A stretch of 64,000 bases of DNA from Adiantum capillus-veneris (Eukaryota > Streptophyta > Polypodiopsida > Polypodiales > Pteridaceae): assembly GCA_014529385.2 (NCBI GenBank), contig CM043946.1, positions 34,678,558-34,742,557 on the forward strand, read 5' to 3'. Below, piece by piece: positions 46,195 through 57,660 of the stretch. Position 1 is the stretch's first letter. Every line of letters starts with the position of its first letter. The notes beneath the pieces were generated by a model. It ran no database searches. It was not told the origin of the DNA and was given only the letters and a program-made list of their open reading frames with translations. The position numbers and the translations under genes were made by a program.

Positions 46195-46212
46195 TGGCAC
46201 TGTTGTCGAGGA
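46195..46212 (+). promoter_or_regulatory. E3 decayed primer-binding site
   Basis: TGGCACTGTTGTCGAGGA, four changes from the E2 site, at the same 1-bp distance after a CAACA LTR end. All four are transitions, as expected of old methylated DNA. Confidence 0.65.
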
Positions 46213-47170
46213 CATAGGATTTACACTAGCGGAGGAGGTCATGGCGAGGTTCTTATTTACCCAGTACCCAAGTGTTAGAGTTGATTACATTTATCTTCAG
46301 GTAGGAGAGTTAGTGAGGCTTACTGATGTCTCACATAGACCAAAGGGTTGTGCATTCTTTTTTTATTGTCTTGTAGGCTAGGACGACCTTAGTTGTTGGT
46401 TTTAGTGCATTATGCATTGTCCACGCTTTGAGTCTTGTTGTGAATTGTGTTTGATAGGTGATTCTGGTGAGTTGGGAGTAGATTAAAAATTTCCACTATC
46501 ATCTAACCTTTTATCACTTCATTTTACTTTGTTTTATTTTATATTTTTTTACTTTGTTGTTTAGGGTAGATGTAGGAGTAGTAGTTAGGTTAAATTTACG
46601 TTTTGGTGTTTCTTAGACCAACCAAAATTTCTTTTGGATGCCATATTGCGACTTTTGATAGTAATAGGCAAGGACTCTTTTACTCTAGGGGGACATATAT
46701 TTGGAAATTGTGGTTGTTGTTTGAATCATGAGCTGTATATTAGAGCAGGTTCTGTAGTAATTGACTAACTTTGACTTTAAAGTCTGGATAGAGGTCAAAA
46801 AGTGGTCATTTTGAGTGACACAAGGTGTCATTAGGAAGCCCCAAAGGTAGGGAACTTATAGGAAGTGTCTGGATAGGAAACAGATACTAGTGGCTGCTAT
46901 CACGGTTACTGCCACCTATCAAATTTTCATCTCTAGAGCATACCGACACAAATCTCAAACCCTGTCACTTGCATAATCCACCTTACATAGGTCAAACAAG
47001 TTTAAACATTGGGTAGAACCATCCAAAGATGCCTAAGTGGACCAAACTCGGGGAAACAAAGTGCTTTTGGACATGTCAAACTCCAAAACTTCAGGACACC
47101 TGAAAGGGCATAGGGAGATAGACATGCCAATAACCACCCAACCATACCTATATATAGGCCCTTGCCCCTC
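46213..47170 (+). other. E3 leader fragment
   Basis: Non-coding, T-rich. It carries the palindromic motif at 46890-46916. The text around it (TGGTCATTTTGAGTG, CTCAAACCCTGTCAC) has the style of the E1 and E2 leaders. No gag follows, so the element is truncated near 47.1 kb. Confidence 0.5.
46890..46916 (+). repeat. E3 palindromic motif
   Basis: GTGGC and GCCAC arms enclose TGCTATCACGGTTACT. The probable LTR copy at 45834-45858 reads GTGGCAGCAATTGCGGT then TTCTCACC. The position in leader and LTR parallels E1 and E2. Confidence 0.55.
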
Positions 47171-47355
47171 TGGCTCTTAGCTATTGACGGGAGCAAAGCG
47201 AACCCCGAACCCCGACTGCCTCTAAAACGTCGGGGGCCGAATGGTGCGCCTCGAGCCTGCCACGATAAAGCGAGTAGGGGGCACCGCCTAGCTTTGAGCA
47301 GCTAGGACGCTAACCATGATGATATGAACACCATGAACTTAAACACGGAGAGAGA

Positions 47356-47405
<50 letters not shown>

Positions 47406-48440
47406 CAAATGATGAAAACCCTCGGGGGTGTGAGGGAGAATTACTTCTACTGTATTTACAAATGGCACGCCGTGGTGGTAGAGAGGTAGGGAGAGGAGGT
47501 GGTGCAAACTACTTGGTGCGTTCTCTAAGACGACTCAATGGTTGTGAAGCTTACTACCAAGAGCGTGTATACGTGTGTTCATCGAGCATTGAAGTCGAGG
47601 GATGGACGTGACTCCCTTCGCATGGTTCAATTCCCAAGGCAAACCCAACACACAAGCCTCCTCCCCGTGATGGTGATAGTGTCAACTCTTCCCACTACAC
47701 TCCACCAAGTGCTGACTTCTCATGGACTCCCCCCCCCCCCGATAGTGACCTCTCAGTGTCAATTTATAGGTGTTGGCTGCTTGGATTATGCTAATCCCAG
47801 TGTGATTAGGGTAAGCTTAATCAGGGAGACAAAGCAAGTGGTGGGCCCGGTGTGGTTGACCCTTGTTTTGTTTTGGGAGTTTATTAAAAGATGAGAATCT
47901 GTAGGTGGGCCTTTGTGACCATCACCTAGAGAGATAATATTTACAAAAAAGGGGAATTTTACAATGGCTCGGGTGAAAACTGAAAAAATGATGAAAATAA
48001 ACTATAAATTATTGGAATGGCGTCGTGGTTGCGTGTTGCCAGTGAATGGTGTGTTGCCTGGTGCATTGGTGTCGAGCGTACTTCTTTTCGGGGTCGTCCG
48101 GGGCATGCTTTCAGCGCATTTCCTCTTTTTGTTGTTGGCGGCGCGTGCTTTGGGTCCTTCTTCTTTTTGTTGGTCTTCGTAGTCGTGGAGTCCTTCATTT
48201 TCTTGTATTTGTAGTGTGTATACGTGTGTGTGTGTATACGTATGTGCAGGTGGGCGGACGTGTGTATATATATGTATATGGGTGTGTGTGCGTGAGTGCG
48301 TGTATGTGTATTTGTATGTGTGCGCGAGCTTGTGATAAGAACGGGGGGCTTATGTACATAATGTATATATTATATATATGTTTTTTTTCCTATGTTCATC
48401 GGCCAGCGACAGCTACTCCTACTTGGGGTGGGGCGGAAAT

Positions 48441-48441
<1 letters not shown>

Positions 48442-48500
<59 letters not shown>
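48442..48500. repeat. (GT)n microsatellite
   Basis: About 59 bp of GT. Confidence 0.95.
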
Positions 48501-48505
<5 letters not shown>

Positions 48506-48736
48506 ATTGAGAGAGAGAGAAAAAAAACGTGTTGCACCTATATAGGCCGAGAGGGAGAGAAAGAGAGAGATGGTGGGCGGCTGTTGCCGAAACAGACTGC
48601 GAGAGAGGGATAGAGGATTGGGGTGGGTGTGTGTGAGTGTGAGGATGAGGCAGAGGGTGAGGATGAGGGGGGTGAGTGTGTGGTGTGGGAGAGCATGGGT
48701 TCCATGGCTCCGTGCACTGCGCCTTCGGGCTGAAAC

Positions 48737-48842
<106 letters not shown>

Positions 48843-48944
48843 GGTGGCACTAGAGGGAGGGGGAATCCTATAGGGAGAGTGCCCACCATGGGGGGGGGGG
48901 GGTTGTTTTATCCTTTGTCTTGCATGTTGTCTCAAGGATGAGAG

Positions 48945-49266
48945 TGTTGAGATGTCGAGCTCTACATCTTGAGCTGGCATCCACTACGGGTCTTGGCCGC
49001 TTACGGCATTTACTCACTGGCACATTAGGTGACCGACACGGAGGATCTCTGCCAGTGATTCTACAGCTGGACTACACTTATAGTGCCAGCTTAGTACGCT
49101 TCTAGCGAGTTCACACTTAGTGACCGCATGTACATATGTGCTACTTTTCAGCTTTAGCACTAATTCATTTTGTACTCTCTTTTCTGTGAAGAAGAAGAAG
49201 AAGCTTTCCATCTCTGTGTGCTTTGTGCTTGTCTTGTGTAGCTCTCTTGCATCCTCATTCTTTACA
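48945..49266 (+). repeat. C1 5' LTR
   Basis: 322 bp, TGTTGAGATG...CTTTACA. It is colinear with 53966-54287. Confidence 0.96.
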
Positions 49267-49279
49267 TGGTATCAGATCC
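49267..49279 (+). promoter_or_regulatory. C1 primer-binding site (tRNA-iMet)
   Basis: TGGTATCAGATCC directly after the LTR. It differs by one base from the usual TGGTATCAGAGCC. Confidence 0.9.
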
Positions 49280-49523
49280 TGGTGCAGGCAAGAGAGGCTA
49301 AGAGAGCAAGAGCATCACAACCCCTTCGTTTGCAATCCACGACCAGATGCACAAGTCTCCAAAGTGCAGTACACAGAGACTTACTGTACAAGTACAGTGG
49401 TTGTATGTATGCTTGATTGTGGACACTCGTTGAGTGTAGGAAGCGTTACAGGTACCACGATAGCACGTTCAGCAGATTTGCAGGTTTTTGCAGATTGCAG
49501 CTATTTTGTCTTGGTGCTTCAAG

Positions 49524-50600
49524 ATGTCTGACGGTTTCAGTCAGATTGTCACTGAGAAGCTTGAGAAAAATAACTACCCTGCATGGAAGTTCAGAATAAC
49601 AAATTTCCTAAAAGGAAAAGGTTATTGGGACTATGTAGAAGGAGACAATGAAAAGGAACCAGAGATTCCCGAGGCAAATGCTACAGCTAAACAAAGGAAA
49701 TCTTTGAGGGACTGGAAACAAGGCCAAAGCAAAGTGATGTATTGGCTTTCTATGAGCATCACAGATGGCATGATGGGCTATCTACAGGATGGTGAAACCC
49801 CCGCCATTGCATGGAGAAACTTAGGTAGAGTGTTCGAGGTGAACACCAAGGCCAGGAAGCTTCAACTAAAGTCGGAGCTAAATCAGGTTAAGAGGAACAA
49901 CCTCTCAATCAATGATTATGCCTTGAAGATCAAGAGTATCATTGAGGCTCTTGGATCTATTAAAGTCTCAGTGGAAGACGATGACATTGTCCGTGCATGC
50001 TTGGATGGTCTAGGAGATGAGTATGTACATTTTAGGTCTTCCATGAATACAAGAGACGACATCCCCGTGTTCCAAGATTTGATTTCTATGCTTATTCTTG
50101 AGGAGAAGAACCTTGACACATCTTCTTCTCATGGCAGAATTAATTCTGAACAGGCCTTCTATTCTAACTCCAACAGAGGTAGAGGTAGAGGTAGAGGTCG
50201 TGGTCGAGGCCCAAGGGGTTGCAGGGGCCAATTTCTGGAAGGTCAATCAATTCTGAACAGGCCTTCTATTCTAACTCCAACAGAGGTAGAGGTAGAGGTA
50301 GAGGTAGAGGTCGTGGTCGAGGCCCAAGGGGTTGCAGGGGCCAATTTCTGGAAGGTCAATCAAATCAAAACAATACAGGTGGTAGGGGAAACCAGTCTCA
50401 AGGCAGGGGGAGTCAAAGAGGTCGTGGTGCAGGATCAAGCAGGCAGGAACATACTCCAGATAGCAGAGAATGTTGGACTTGTGGTGAAAGAGGTCACATG
50501 TCACGTGACTGTCCAAAGGGAAAAGCAAGTGGAAAGAGAGAACAGGGTAACTATGCATCTACTAGCAGAGATGCAGATGACAGCAAAAATGAGCGCATGT
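49524..50600 (+). pseudogene. C1 gag
   Basis: ATG 49524 gives MSDGFSQIVTEKLEKNN and the copia gag core (YPAWKFRITNFLKGKGYWDY, CLDGLGDEYVHFRSS). Next comes an Arg-Gly-rich stretch encoded by GAGGTA hexamers, then the zinc knuckle CWTCGERGHMSRDC (50471-50512). The RG-rich region is duplicated: 50142-50248 recurs as 50249-50361, the second copy with one extra hexamer. The 107-bp offset is not a multiple of three, so the frame of the N-terminal part runs off, and the knuckle and pol lie in the +2 frame relative to it. It is a lesion rather than a programmed shift, because copia elements normally use one frame. Confidence 0.9.
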
Positions 50601-52140
50601 TTGTTATGCAGCATGTAATGAATACAATGACTGCAGAGAATTCCACCCAAGATGATGTTTGGTATGTGCATTCAGGTGCCTCTAATCACATGACGTCTCG
50701 TGGAGAGTGGTTTAGAGATATGCGCAAACCAGATGTGTCAGGCTATGTGCAGACAGGAGATGACACAGCTCACCCCATTGCTCATGTAGGGGACATACCT
50801 CTAAATACGAAGAGTGGAAAATCAAAGTACTTAGCAGATGTACTTCATGTCCCAAACATTACAAAGAATCTTGTTTCTGTTGGACAAATGGTTGAGAAGG
50901 TTTTGCAGATTCGCTTTAATCCAAATGGCTGTTATGTAGAAGATTTCCAGAATGGCTGTAAGCTGATCACAGAGGGCAAATGTGTGGGCAGAATGTTTAC
51001 GCTGAATGTAGACATGCCTGAGGTAAAAGCTGCATTATTTGCACAGGGCAGAGGTGTTGTGGCTGATGTTGACATTTGGCACAAACGCATTGGCCATGTC
51101 AATGAGCAGAGATTGAGCAGCATGCAATCAAAACAGATTGTAAAAGGTTTGCCCAAATTCAAGGTGGATGGTATGCATAAAGTGTGTGCAGCATGCCAGT
51201 TTGGAAAACAGTCAAAGGGCTCATTTCCACATGAGCGCAATGTATGTAAAAAGCCACTTGAGGTGGTGCACACAGATGTTTGGGGTCCAACCGATACTTC
51301 AAGTATACATGGTTGCAGGTATTATGTCTCTTTCATTGATGACCATACAAGGAAAGTATGGGTCTACTTCATGCGTAACAAAAGTGAAGTGTTTGGTCAC
51401 TTTCAAGACTTCATAGTCATGATTGAGAAGAAGATAGATATGCAAATCAAGACATTGAGGTCAGATGGAGGGGGGGAGTACTTCTCCAATGATTTTTCAG
51501 ATTTTCTATGAATGCATGGTATACGCAGGCAGTTTACATGCAGATATACTCCACAACAGAATGGGGTCACAGAAAGGAAAAACAAGCACATTGCAGAGGT
51601 TGCACGTGCATTGATGAATGAGAAGAACATGCCTCATCATTTCTGGGCTGAAGCCGTAAATACAATTGTGTACATTATGAACAGGACACCTACAGCTGCG
51701 GTGCATGATGTAACACCTGAGGAAAAGTTTACAGGTACAAAGCCTGATTTGGCACACTTGAAAGTGTTTGGCTGCATAGCTTGCGTGCATGTACCAGATG
51801 AGTTGCGTAGGAAATTGGATCCTAAAGCAGAGAAATGTATTCTTGTGGGATATTCCCTTGAACAAAAGGGGTACAGGTGCTACAATCCTACTACACGAGA
51901 ATTACGAGTGAGCAGAGATGTAGTGTTTGATGATATGAGCAGCTGGTATAGTAATGCACATGGCACTATTGGGGCTGATGTAAAAGATGATGTGGTTGTA
52001 CAAAATGTGAGGCCACAGTCATAGGTTTTGAGTGGACCACAAGAGTCCTCTTCTCGTGGCTCTGTTGAGAAACCATGGAATGGTAGACTACGTACGCAGG
52101 TTACTCCACCAACAGGTATAGGGAATGTATCACAAAAAAG
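50600..52140 (+). pseudogene. C1 protease and integrase
   Basis: The protease active site reads VWYVHSGASNHMT, with His codon CAT (50669-50671) in place of the catalytic Asp. The fold is otherwise normal, but the site cannot work. Integrase HHCC is IWHKRIGHVNEQRL...CAACQFGK (51080-51210). The catalytic D is in VHTDVWGP (51275), the second D in LRSDGGGEY (about 51460) and the E in NGVTERKN (about 51567). A TGA at 51509-51511 lies between the last two, at a position consistent with CGA to TGA. A C-terminal GYSLEQKGYRCYNP block follows. A TAG at 52022 and a frame change in the purine run at 52133-52155 separate it from RT. Confidence 0.92.
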
Positions 52141-53963
52141 GAAAGGAAAAGGTTGATGAACCTCCCTTTATGGTTGATGCATCATCATGTTTTTCACATG
52201 TAGACATGGATTCAGATGGTTTTGAACAAAGTCTTGATGAGGAATTTGGAATTTCGGCTGTCAGGACACCTGGTGTAAGGAAAGTACAAGAAGATGCTAG
52301 AGGGAAAAGGAGTGACCCAGGACCGCGCAGATCTAATAGAGTCAGAAATCCAGTTCAGAAATTGACTTATGATGGGTATCTAGCAGATCACCAAGCCTAC
52401 ATGGCTAAGGTGATACAGGATGTGGAGCCCACATGTTTTGAGGATGCAATTGGAAATGTGCATTGGGATGATGCAATGAATGAAGAGATGGCTGCATTGG
52501 AAGCAAACGACACATGGGAGTTGGTGCCATTGCCAAGTGGCAAGAAAGCTATTGGCTGTAAATGTGTGTATAAAACCAAGAATAAGGCTGATGGTAACAT
52601 TGAGCGTCACAAGGCAAGGCTGGTCGCAAAGGGTTATGCACAGACGTATGGCATAGACTATGAGGAGACCTTTGCTCCAGTGGCAAGGATGACCACTGTG
52701 AGAGCTGTCATAGCAGTGGCTGCAACTAGAGGATGGATTATGCATCAAATGGATGTAAAGAATGCCTTCTTGAATGGTGAGTTGCAAGAGGAAGTGTATA
52801 TGGATCAGCCACCTGGTTATGTCGATCCAGGTTACCCAGATTATGTATGCAGACTTCTCAAAGCTTTGTATGGTTTGAAGCAGGGCTCTAGAGCATGGTA
52901 TGACAGGATTGCCAATTATCTTGTCAGTATTGGGTTTAGGAGAGCACATGCAGATCATTCACATATGTACGTGAGAGTGATGTGGGGATTGTGGTCATTA
53001 CCATATATGTAGATGACCTTATTATTGTTGGTGACAATGCTATGGAGATTGACCATGTGAAGGGTCTTCTCAAACAGGAGTTTGAAATGAAAGATTTAGG
53101 CGAGTTGCGCTACTTTCTTGGCATTGAGGTAATCAGGACTCCAGAGGGTGTATGGCTATCACAGAGACAGTATGCTTTGGACATGTTATCAAACTATGGT
53201 ATGGCTGATTGTAAGCCAATTTCTATTCCCTTGGATGTGAATGCAAAGATGAGTGCAGAGAAGGGTGATGTTGTTGAGGATGTCAACATGTACAGGAAGA
53301 TTGTGGGTAGTCTAATCTACTTGACTATCACGAGGCCAGACTTGAGCTACACAGTAGGCTTGGAGAGTCAGTTCATGCAGCTTCCGAGGAATCCACATTT
53401 GGATGGAGTACGACGCACACTTCGGTATGTGCAAGGGACTCTTGACTACGCATTGTTCTATGCAAGCAGATGCACCATTAGCATTGTATGGGTATACAGA
53501 TGCAGATTGGGCAGGTAGCATTGTTGATAGAAGATCTACGAGTGGCTTTATGTTCTCTTTTGGGAGTGCTGCTGTTACTTGGAGCAGCAAAGAGCAGCCT
53601 ACGGTTGCTTTATCGAGCACAGAGGCCGAGTACAGAGGTGCAGCAGTTGCGGCGTGCGAGGTAGCTTGGCTACGCACATTACTTGAGGACTTGGGAGTGC
53701 AGGTGGACCAGCAGATTGTCATCCATTGTGACAACCTCAGCAGCATGCAGTTGGCTAGGAACCCAGTGTTCCATGCCAGGACCAAACACATAGAGGTCCA
53801 TTACCACTACGTTTGAGAGCGAGTGTTGGCGGATGACATCGACTTGGTCTACGTCAGCACAGAGGAGCAAATAGCGGATATCTTTACCAAGGCCCTCGGA
53901 GTTGAGAAGCTTCGACGTTTTCGAACTATGCTTGGACTCTGCGACATGCAGAGCTCGAGGGGG
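52141..53963 (+). pseudogene. C1 reverse transcriptase and RNase H
   Basis: RT has RHKARLVAKGYAQ, MDVKNAFLNGEL (first catalytic Asp), YMDQPPGY, LLKALYGLKQ and YVDDLIIVGDN (catalytic pair, near 53010). A frame change at about 52970 precedes YVDD. RNase H begins in a third frame near 53460: YGYTDADWAG, SSTEAEYRGA, HCDNLSSMQLARNP, and ADIFTKALG before the polypurine tract (GAGCTCGAGGGGGAG, 53951-53965). A TGA at 53814 interrupts HYHYV-ERV, again consistent with CGA to TGA. All catalytic residues of both domains are visible. Confidence 0.93.
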
Positions 53964-53965
53964 AG

Positions 53966-54287
53966 TGTTGAGATGTCGAGCTCTACATCTTGAGCTGGCA
54001 TCCACTACGGGTCTTGGCCGCTTACGGCATTTACTCACTGGCGCGTTAGGTGACCGACACGGAGGATCTCTACCGATGATTCTATAGCTGGACTACACTT
54101 ATAGTGCCAGCTTAGTACGCTTCTAGCGAGTTCACACTTAGTGACCGCATGTACATATGTGCTACTTTTCAGCTTTAGCACTAAGCCATTTTGTACTCTC
54201 TTTTCTGTGAAGAAGAAGAAGAAGCTTTCCATCTCTGTGTGCTTTGTGCTTGTCTTGTGTAGCTCTCTTGCATCCTCATTCTTTACA
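53966..54287 (+). repeat. C1 3' LTR
   Basis: 322 bp, the same length as the 5' copy. It is followed by GAGAG. Confidence 0.96.
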
Positions 54288-54292
54288 GAGAG

Positions 54293-54984
54293 GAGGGGGA
54301 AGAAGTCAATGGTGTGGGGGGGGAAAAAGAGGGTGGGGATAGCGGGCCAAGGGGGGGGAGTAATGAGGCCAAGGGGAGGGTGAGGCGAGCGGGTGGGGAA
54401 GAGGGGGGGGGAGGGAAAGAATATTAGAGGGCCAAGGGGGGGAGTAATGAGAGGGGGGGGAAAACGAGTGTGAGAGAGGGAGAGGGTGAGTGTAAGAATA
54501 CGGCAGAGCGAGGGGGGTTCCCATGCGGCTTGACACAAAGGGAGCGCAAGAGGAAAAAATGAGAGAGAGGACGGGGTGAGTGCTTAAGGCTTGCGCCTGG
54601 ACGGGGGTGGCCAGTAGGGGGGGGGGAGAGGTTTGGGAGAGAGAGAGAGAGGATATTAGAGAGAGGTATGTAGGGAAAATGAGAGAGAGAGAGAGAGAGA
54701 GACGTTATTTCATCCGATGTCCGCCGGGGGGGGGGGGGGGGGGGGGGGGGGAATAAACTACGGGGGAAGAGAGAAGAGGTATCTGAAATCGAGGGCGGCC
54801 GACTAGGCTGGGGTATAGACAAGCGGGGGCCTGAGGGTGATAAGGCCGGCCAATCGAAGGGGGGGGGGGGGGGGGGTGTGCCATGCCCGTAGAGGTGTTG
54901 TGAGGATTGACCAGGCAGTGCCGAGCCTTCCAACAGTGTTGCCAAGGCTTCGACAGAGGAAAAATAAGCTTTTTTTTCTTTGAT
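54293..54984. other. Purine-rich, poly-G region
   Basis: G- and GA-rich sequence with runs of up to G26 (54726-54751) and G18 (54859-54876). It is the right flank of C1's target; the left flank (48840-48944) is also GA/G-rich. The long Pro/Ser-rich frame on the - strand over it is a compositional artefact running on from T2 integrase. Confidence 0.8.
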
Positions 54985-56135
54985 TTTCAAAACTCGGCCA
55001 TCATTAAGCCTCTCCCTTTTGGCTAGAGGCATGCATGCTTCTAGGCCGTCTTCTTCTTCTTTAGCTGTGGAGTTAGAGGGTTCTCCCTCTTCTGGAATAT
55101 TTAGCGTGAATTTTGGATCAAACCTAAGAAAATACCTTTTCAGTCTCCATCCATTGAGCCTAGTCTTGTGAATCCTCCGATTTGCTTCCATCAACTTATA
55201 GCTGTCGTTGTCATAGCGTTTCTTGATGATGAATGGCCCTTCCCACCTAGGTTGAAATTTCTTATCCTTTCTAGTGTCAAATCTGTTGTCGTATCTCAGT
55301 ACTAATATACCTTTTTCCAGTCCCTTTTCTTTAAGCCCTTTATTGAAAGTGAGTCGGTGTCGTTCTGCCTGCGCTGCATAGTGATTGATTGCTTCTTCCC
55401 TATCCAGTTGGAGTCTCTCTAGATCCAAGATGTGGTTTCGGAGGTTTAGAATCGGATGATGTATCTTGCTAGCCAAAACTCATAAGCTGGCTATCTGTAC
55501 CTCAATGGGTAGAATTGCCTCCTTCCCATAAACTAGATGGAAAGGGGTGAAACCTAGTGATGTTCGAAACGTTGTTCTGTAGGCCCAAAGATCTGCCATG
55601 AGATGTTTATCCCAGTCCCCTGTGTGATTGTTCACCTGCTTTGTAATGATTTTGCAAATCATTCCATTTACCTTCTCTACCAGACCATTGCATTGTGGGT
55701 AGTATGGTGTGGAATGCCGGCATGTGATGCCTAACTTCTTCATCAGTTCTCCCACCAAATCACCTCTGAATCCTGGTCCTCTATCTGATATTATCTCAAG
55801 AGGAGTGCCAAAACGGCAACGATATGCTAAAAAATGATCTTTGCTACCTCTTGGGTTGTAATGCGGGTGGTGGCTGATGCTTCTGCCCATCGAGTCATGT
55901 AGTCTACACCCACTATGATGTACAGTTTACCTGATTGGGCCCTTGGTAAAGGACCGATTGCATCTATTCCCCATTTCTCAAATGGACCATATGAGATGAT
56001 AGGAGTTTGTGGTTCATAGGTTAATGTTCGATCACTGGCCACTTGACAAGCCTTACATGTTTTACACCATTGGTGTACATCTTTATTCAAAATAGGCCAA
56101 GAGTATCCTGCTTGTAGAATCTTTCTATTGGTGGT
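54985..56135 (-). pseudogene. T2 integrase
   Basis: Second half of the zinc finger (WCKTCKACQ, near 56050). The core has KWGIDAIGPL (first Asp, about 55960), VVGVDYMTRWAEA, IISDRGPGFRGD (second Asp, about 55790), PYYPQCNGLVEKVN (Glu, about 55680) and YGKEAILPIEV (about 55510). The C-terminal domain runs from 55476: NHILDLERLQLDREEA, LVLRYDNRFDTRKDKK, PRWEGPFIIKKRY and KTRLNGWRLKRYF. One frame change lies near 55830-55890 and one stop near 55480. The first half of the zinc finger was lost with the deletion described under the next entry. Confidence 0.88.
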
Positions 56136-56345
56136 ATCTATAGCAAAGCATCACCAAATACATTTAGGCGTTGAATTCCTTGTGAAATACATTGTTCCAA
56201 ACCAAGAATTAGGGCTGCATATTCTGCTTCATTGTTGGAGTGGGAGTGTAATAACTGCCCGATGGAGAATACTCTTTCTTGCTGTTCATTGAAAATGACT
56301 ATGCCTGCTGTAGACTAATCCATTTTTCTCTTGTATGCTCCATCA
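56136..56345 (-). pseudogene. T2 second RNase H (archaeal-type), C-terminal half deleted
   Basis: It starts with SLFFDGAYKRK (first Asp, about 56340), then NNEAEYAALILGLEQ (Glu, about 56235) and RLNVFGDALL (Asp, about 56160). Then the frame jumps to the integrase zinc finger. T1 keeps the missing half (4085-4335: NQVQGTW to DALAKE). The gap in T2 is about 100 or more residues and includes the domain end and the start of integrase. Confidence 0.8.
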
Positions 56346-57660
56346 AAGAAAAGAGAGTGAGCTCTTCCTAGCCTAGGACTTTCTACCATTGGTGTTTCTT
56401 CCTTTGCTTCCGTGTTGACCTTCAGCTTATTCTCATAATGGTGATGAGTGAGAATTCCCGCTAAACTAGCCCAGGTGGAGTTTTCTACTTGCATGGTGTA
56501 GTCAAACTCTTGTAATCTAATCAACCACTTTGAGATCCTAGATGAGACATACATGTGTCTCATTAAATATGGGAAAATCTCTTCCATTGTCAGGATTACA
56601 AAGGGTCTAGGCAGGAGATAGGAGCGAAACTTTGTGGTGGCAAACATTAGTGCCAGAACCATGTGTTCTACTTCGGTAAATCCCTTTTCTGACAGGATCA
56701 TGACACGACTAGAGAAGTATATAGAAGGCATAAAAGAAGTTTTGGGGTCCTTTTGAATTAGCATGGCTCCGAGTGTATCACTTCCCACACTAGGGTTCAC
56801 ATAAAATGGCTCGTCCCACTTAGGAGGTGAGATAGTGGGAAGCTTAGCTAGGATTTACTTTACCTCAATAAACTATTGTTCATTCTCTTCACTCCATGAG
56901 AAGACATGCCTCTGGGTGAGTTGTTGTAGGGGAAGGACCACTTGAGATAGCAGGTGAATGAACCTGCTTAAGTATCTTACCTTCTGAAGAAAAGAAACCA
57001 TCTGCTTAGCGGTGGTGGGTGACGATAAAGATACCAGGGCCTCGATCTTTCTAGGGTCAGCCTCGATCCCTTTTGCTGGAATTACATGACCAAGGAGAGT
57101 GACTTTGCTTTCACCAATGTGACATTTATCTACATTGAGCTGGCCACCCAAGGTTTGCAGCCTGATTAAGCCATCATAGACTTTGCTTAAATGAAGGGCT
57201 CGTGAGCTATAGATGCAAAAATCATCTATGAAAACCCGTATTGATGTTCCAAAGTAGGGTTGGAAAACAAAAGTCACATAGCACTGAAATGTGGCTGGGG
57301 CGTTAGTGAGGCCAAACGACATCACTCTGTAGGCAAAACACCCCCACGGTGTGATGAAGGTTGTCTTCTTCTAATCTTCCTCCGCAATGCTAATTTGGAA
57401 GTATCCTGAGTAGCCATCGCACATTGTGTACCGCTTGTGACCTGCCACCTCATTGAGTATTTCATCATGGAATGGGAGGGGAAAGTGATCCCTCTTCGTG
57501 GCTGCATTGAGAGGTTTATAATCCACACAGACTCTCCACTTACCATTTCTTTTTGGTGTGACTACTACTGGGGAGACCCATTCTGAGTCCTCAACAGGGT
57601 AGATGAAGCCTGCTTGTAGCAAACTTCTCACTTCTTTAAGCAGTGCCTCTTGTTGGATTA
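56315..57660 (-). pseudogene. T2 reverse transcriptase and RNase H
   Basis: RT has QAGFIYPVEDSEWVSPVVV, RVCVDYKPLNAATKRDHF, FPLPF, MCDGYSGYFQI (first catalytic Asp), AYRVMSFGLTNAPATFQ, then FIDDFCIYS (catalytic pair, about 57225) and the thumb to 56873. A single TAG at about 57373, consistent with CAG to TAG, interrupts EED-KKTTFI. RNase H (56800-56315) has SDTLGAMLIQKDP, SEKGFTEVEHMVLALMFA and LAGILTH. The first active-site Asp region is altered (NPSVGSD). This is the most nearly intact RT in the window apart from C1's. Confidence 0.9.

Larger units (their letters stand above)
48945..54287 (+). mobile_element. C1: Ty1/copia element, full length
   Basis: It is 5343 bp with two 322-bp LTRs of equal length (about eight mismatches by eye), GAGAG duplications at 48940-48944 and 54288-54292, an initiator-Met-type primer site and a polypurine tract. 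The order gag, protease, integrase, RT, RNase H is the copia order. The reading frame has a 107-bp duplication, three or more stops and at least three further frame changes. Despite intact ends this copy is not autonomous. Confidence 0.97.

Noticed and set aside
47175-47290. rRNA or organellar DNA fragment suggested by high GC and GGGGGCC-type text
   Set aside because: No recognisable rRNA core, tRNA or plastid gene sequence.
49488-50618. Programmed gag-pol frameshift in C1
   Set aside because: The frame change coincides exactly with a 107-bp tandem duplication.
54424-54984. Pro/Ser-rich extension of T2 integrase
   Set aside because: Homology to T1 ends at about 54985; the rest is the reverse complement of G-runs.
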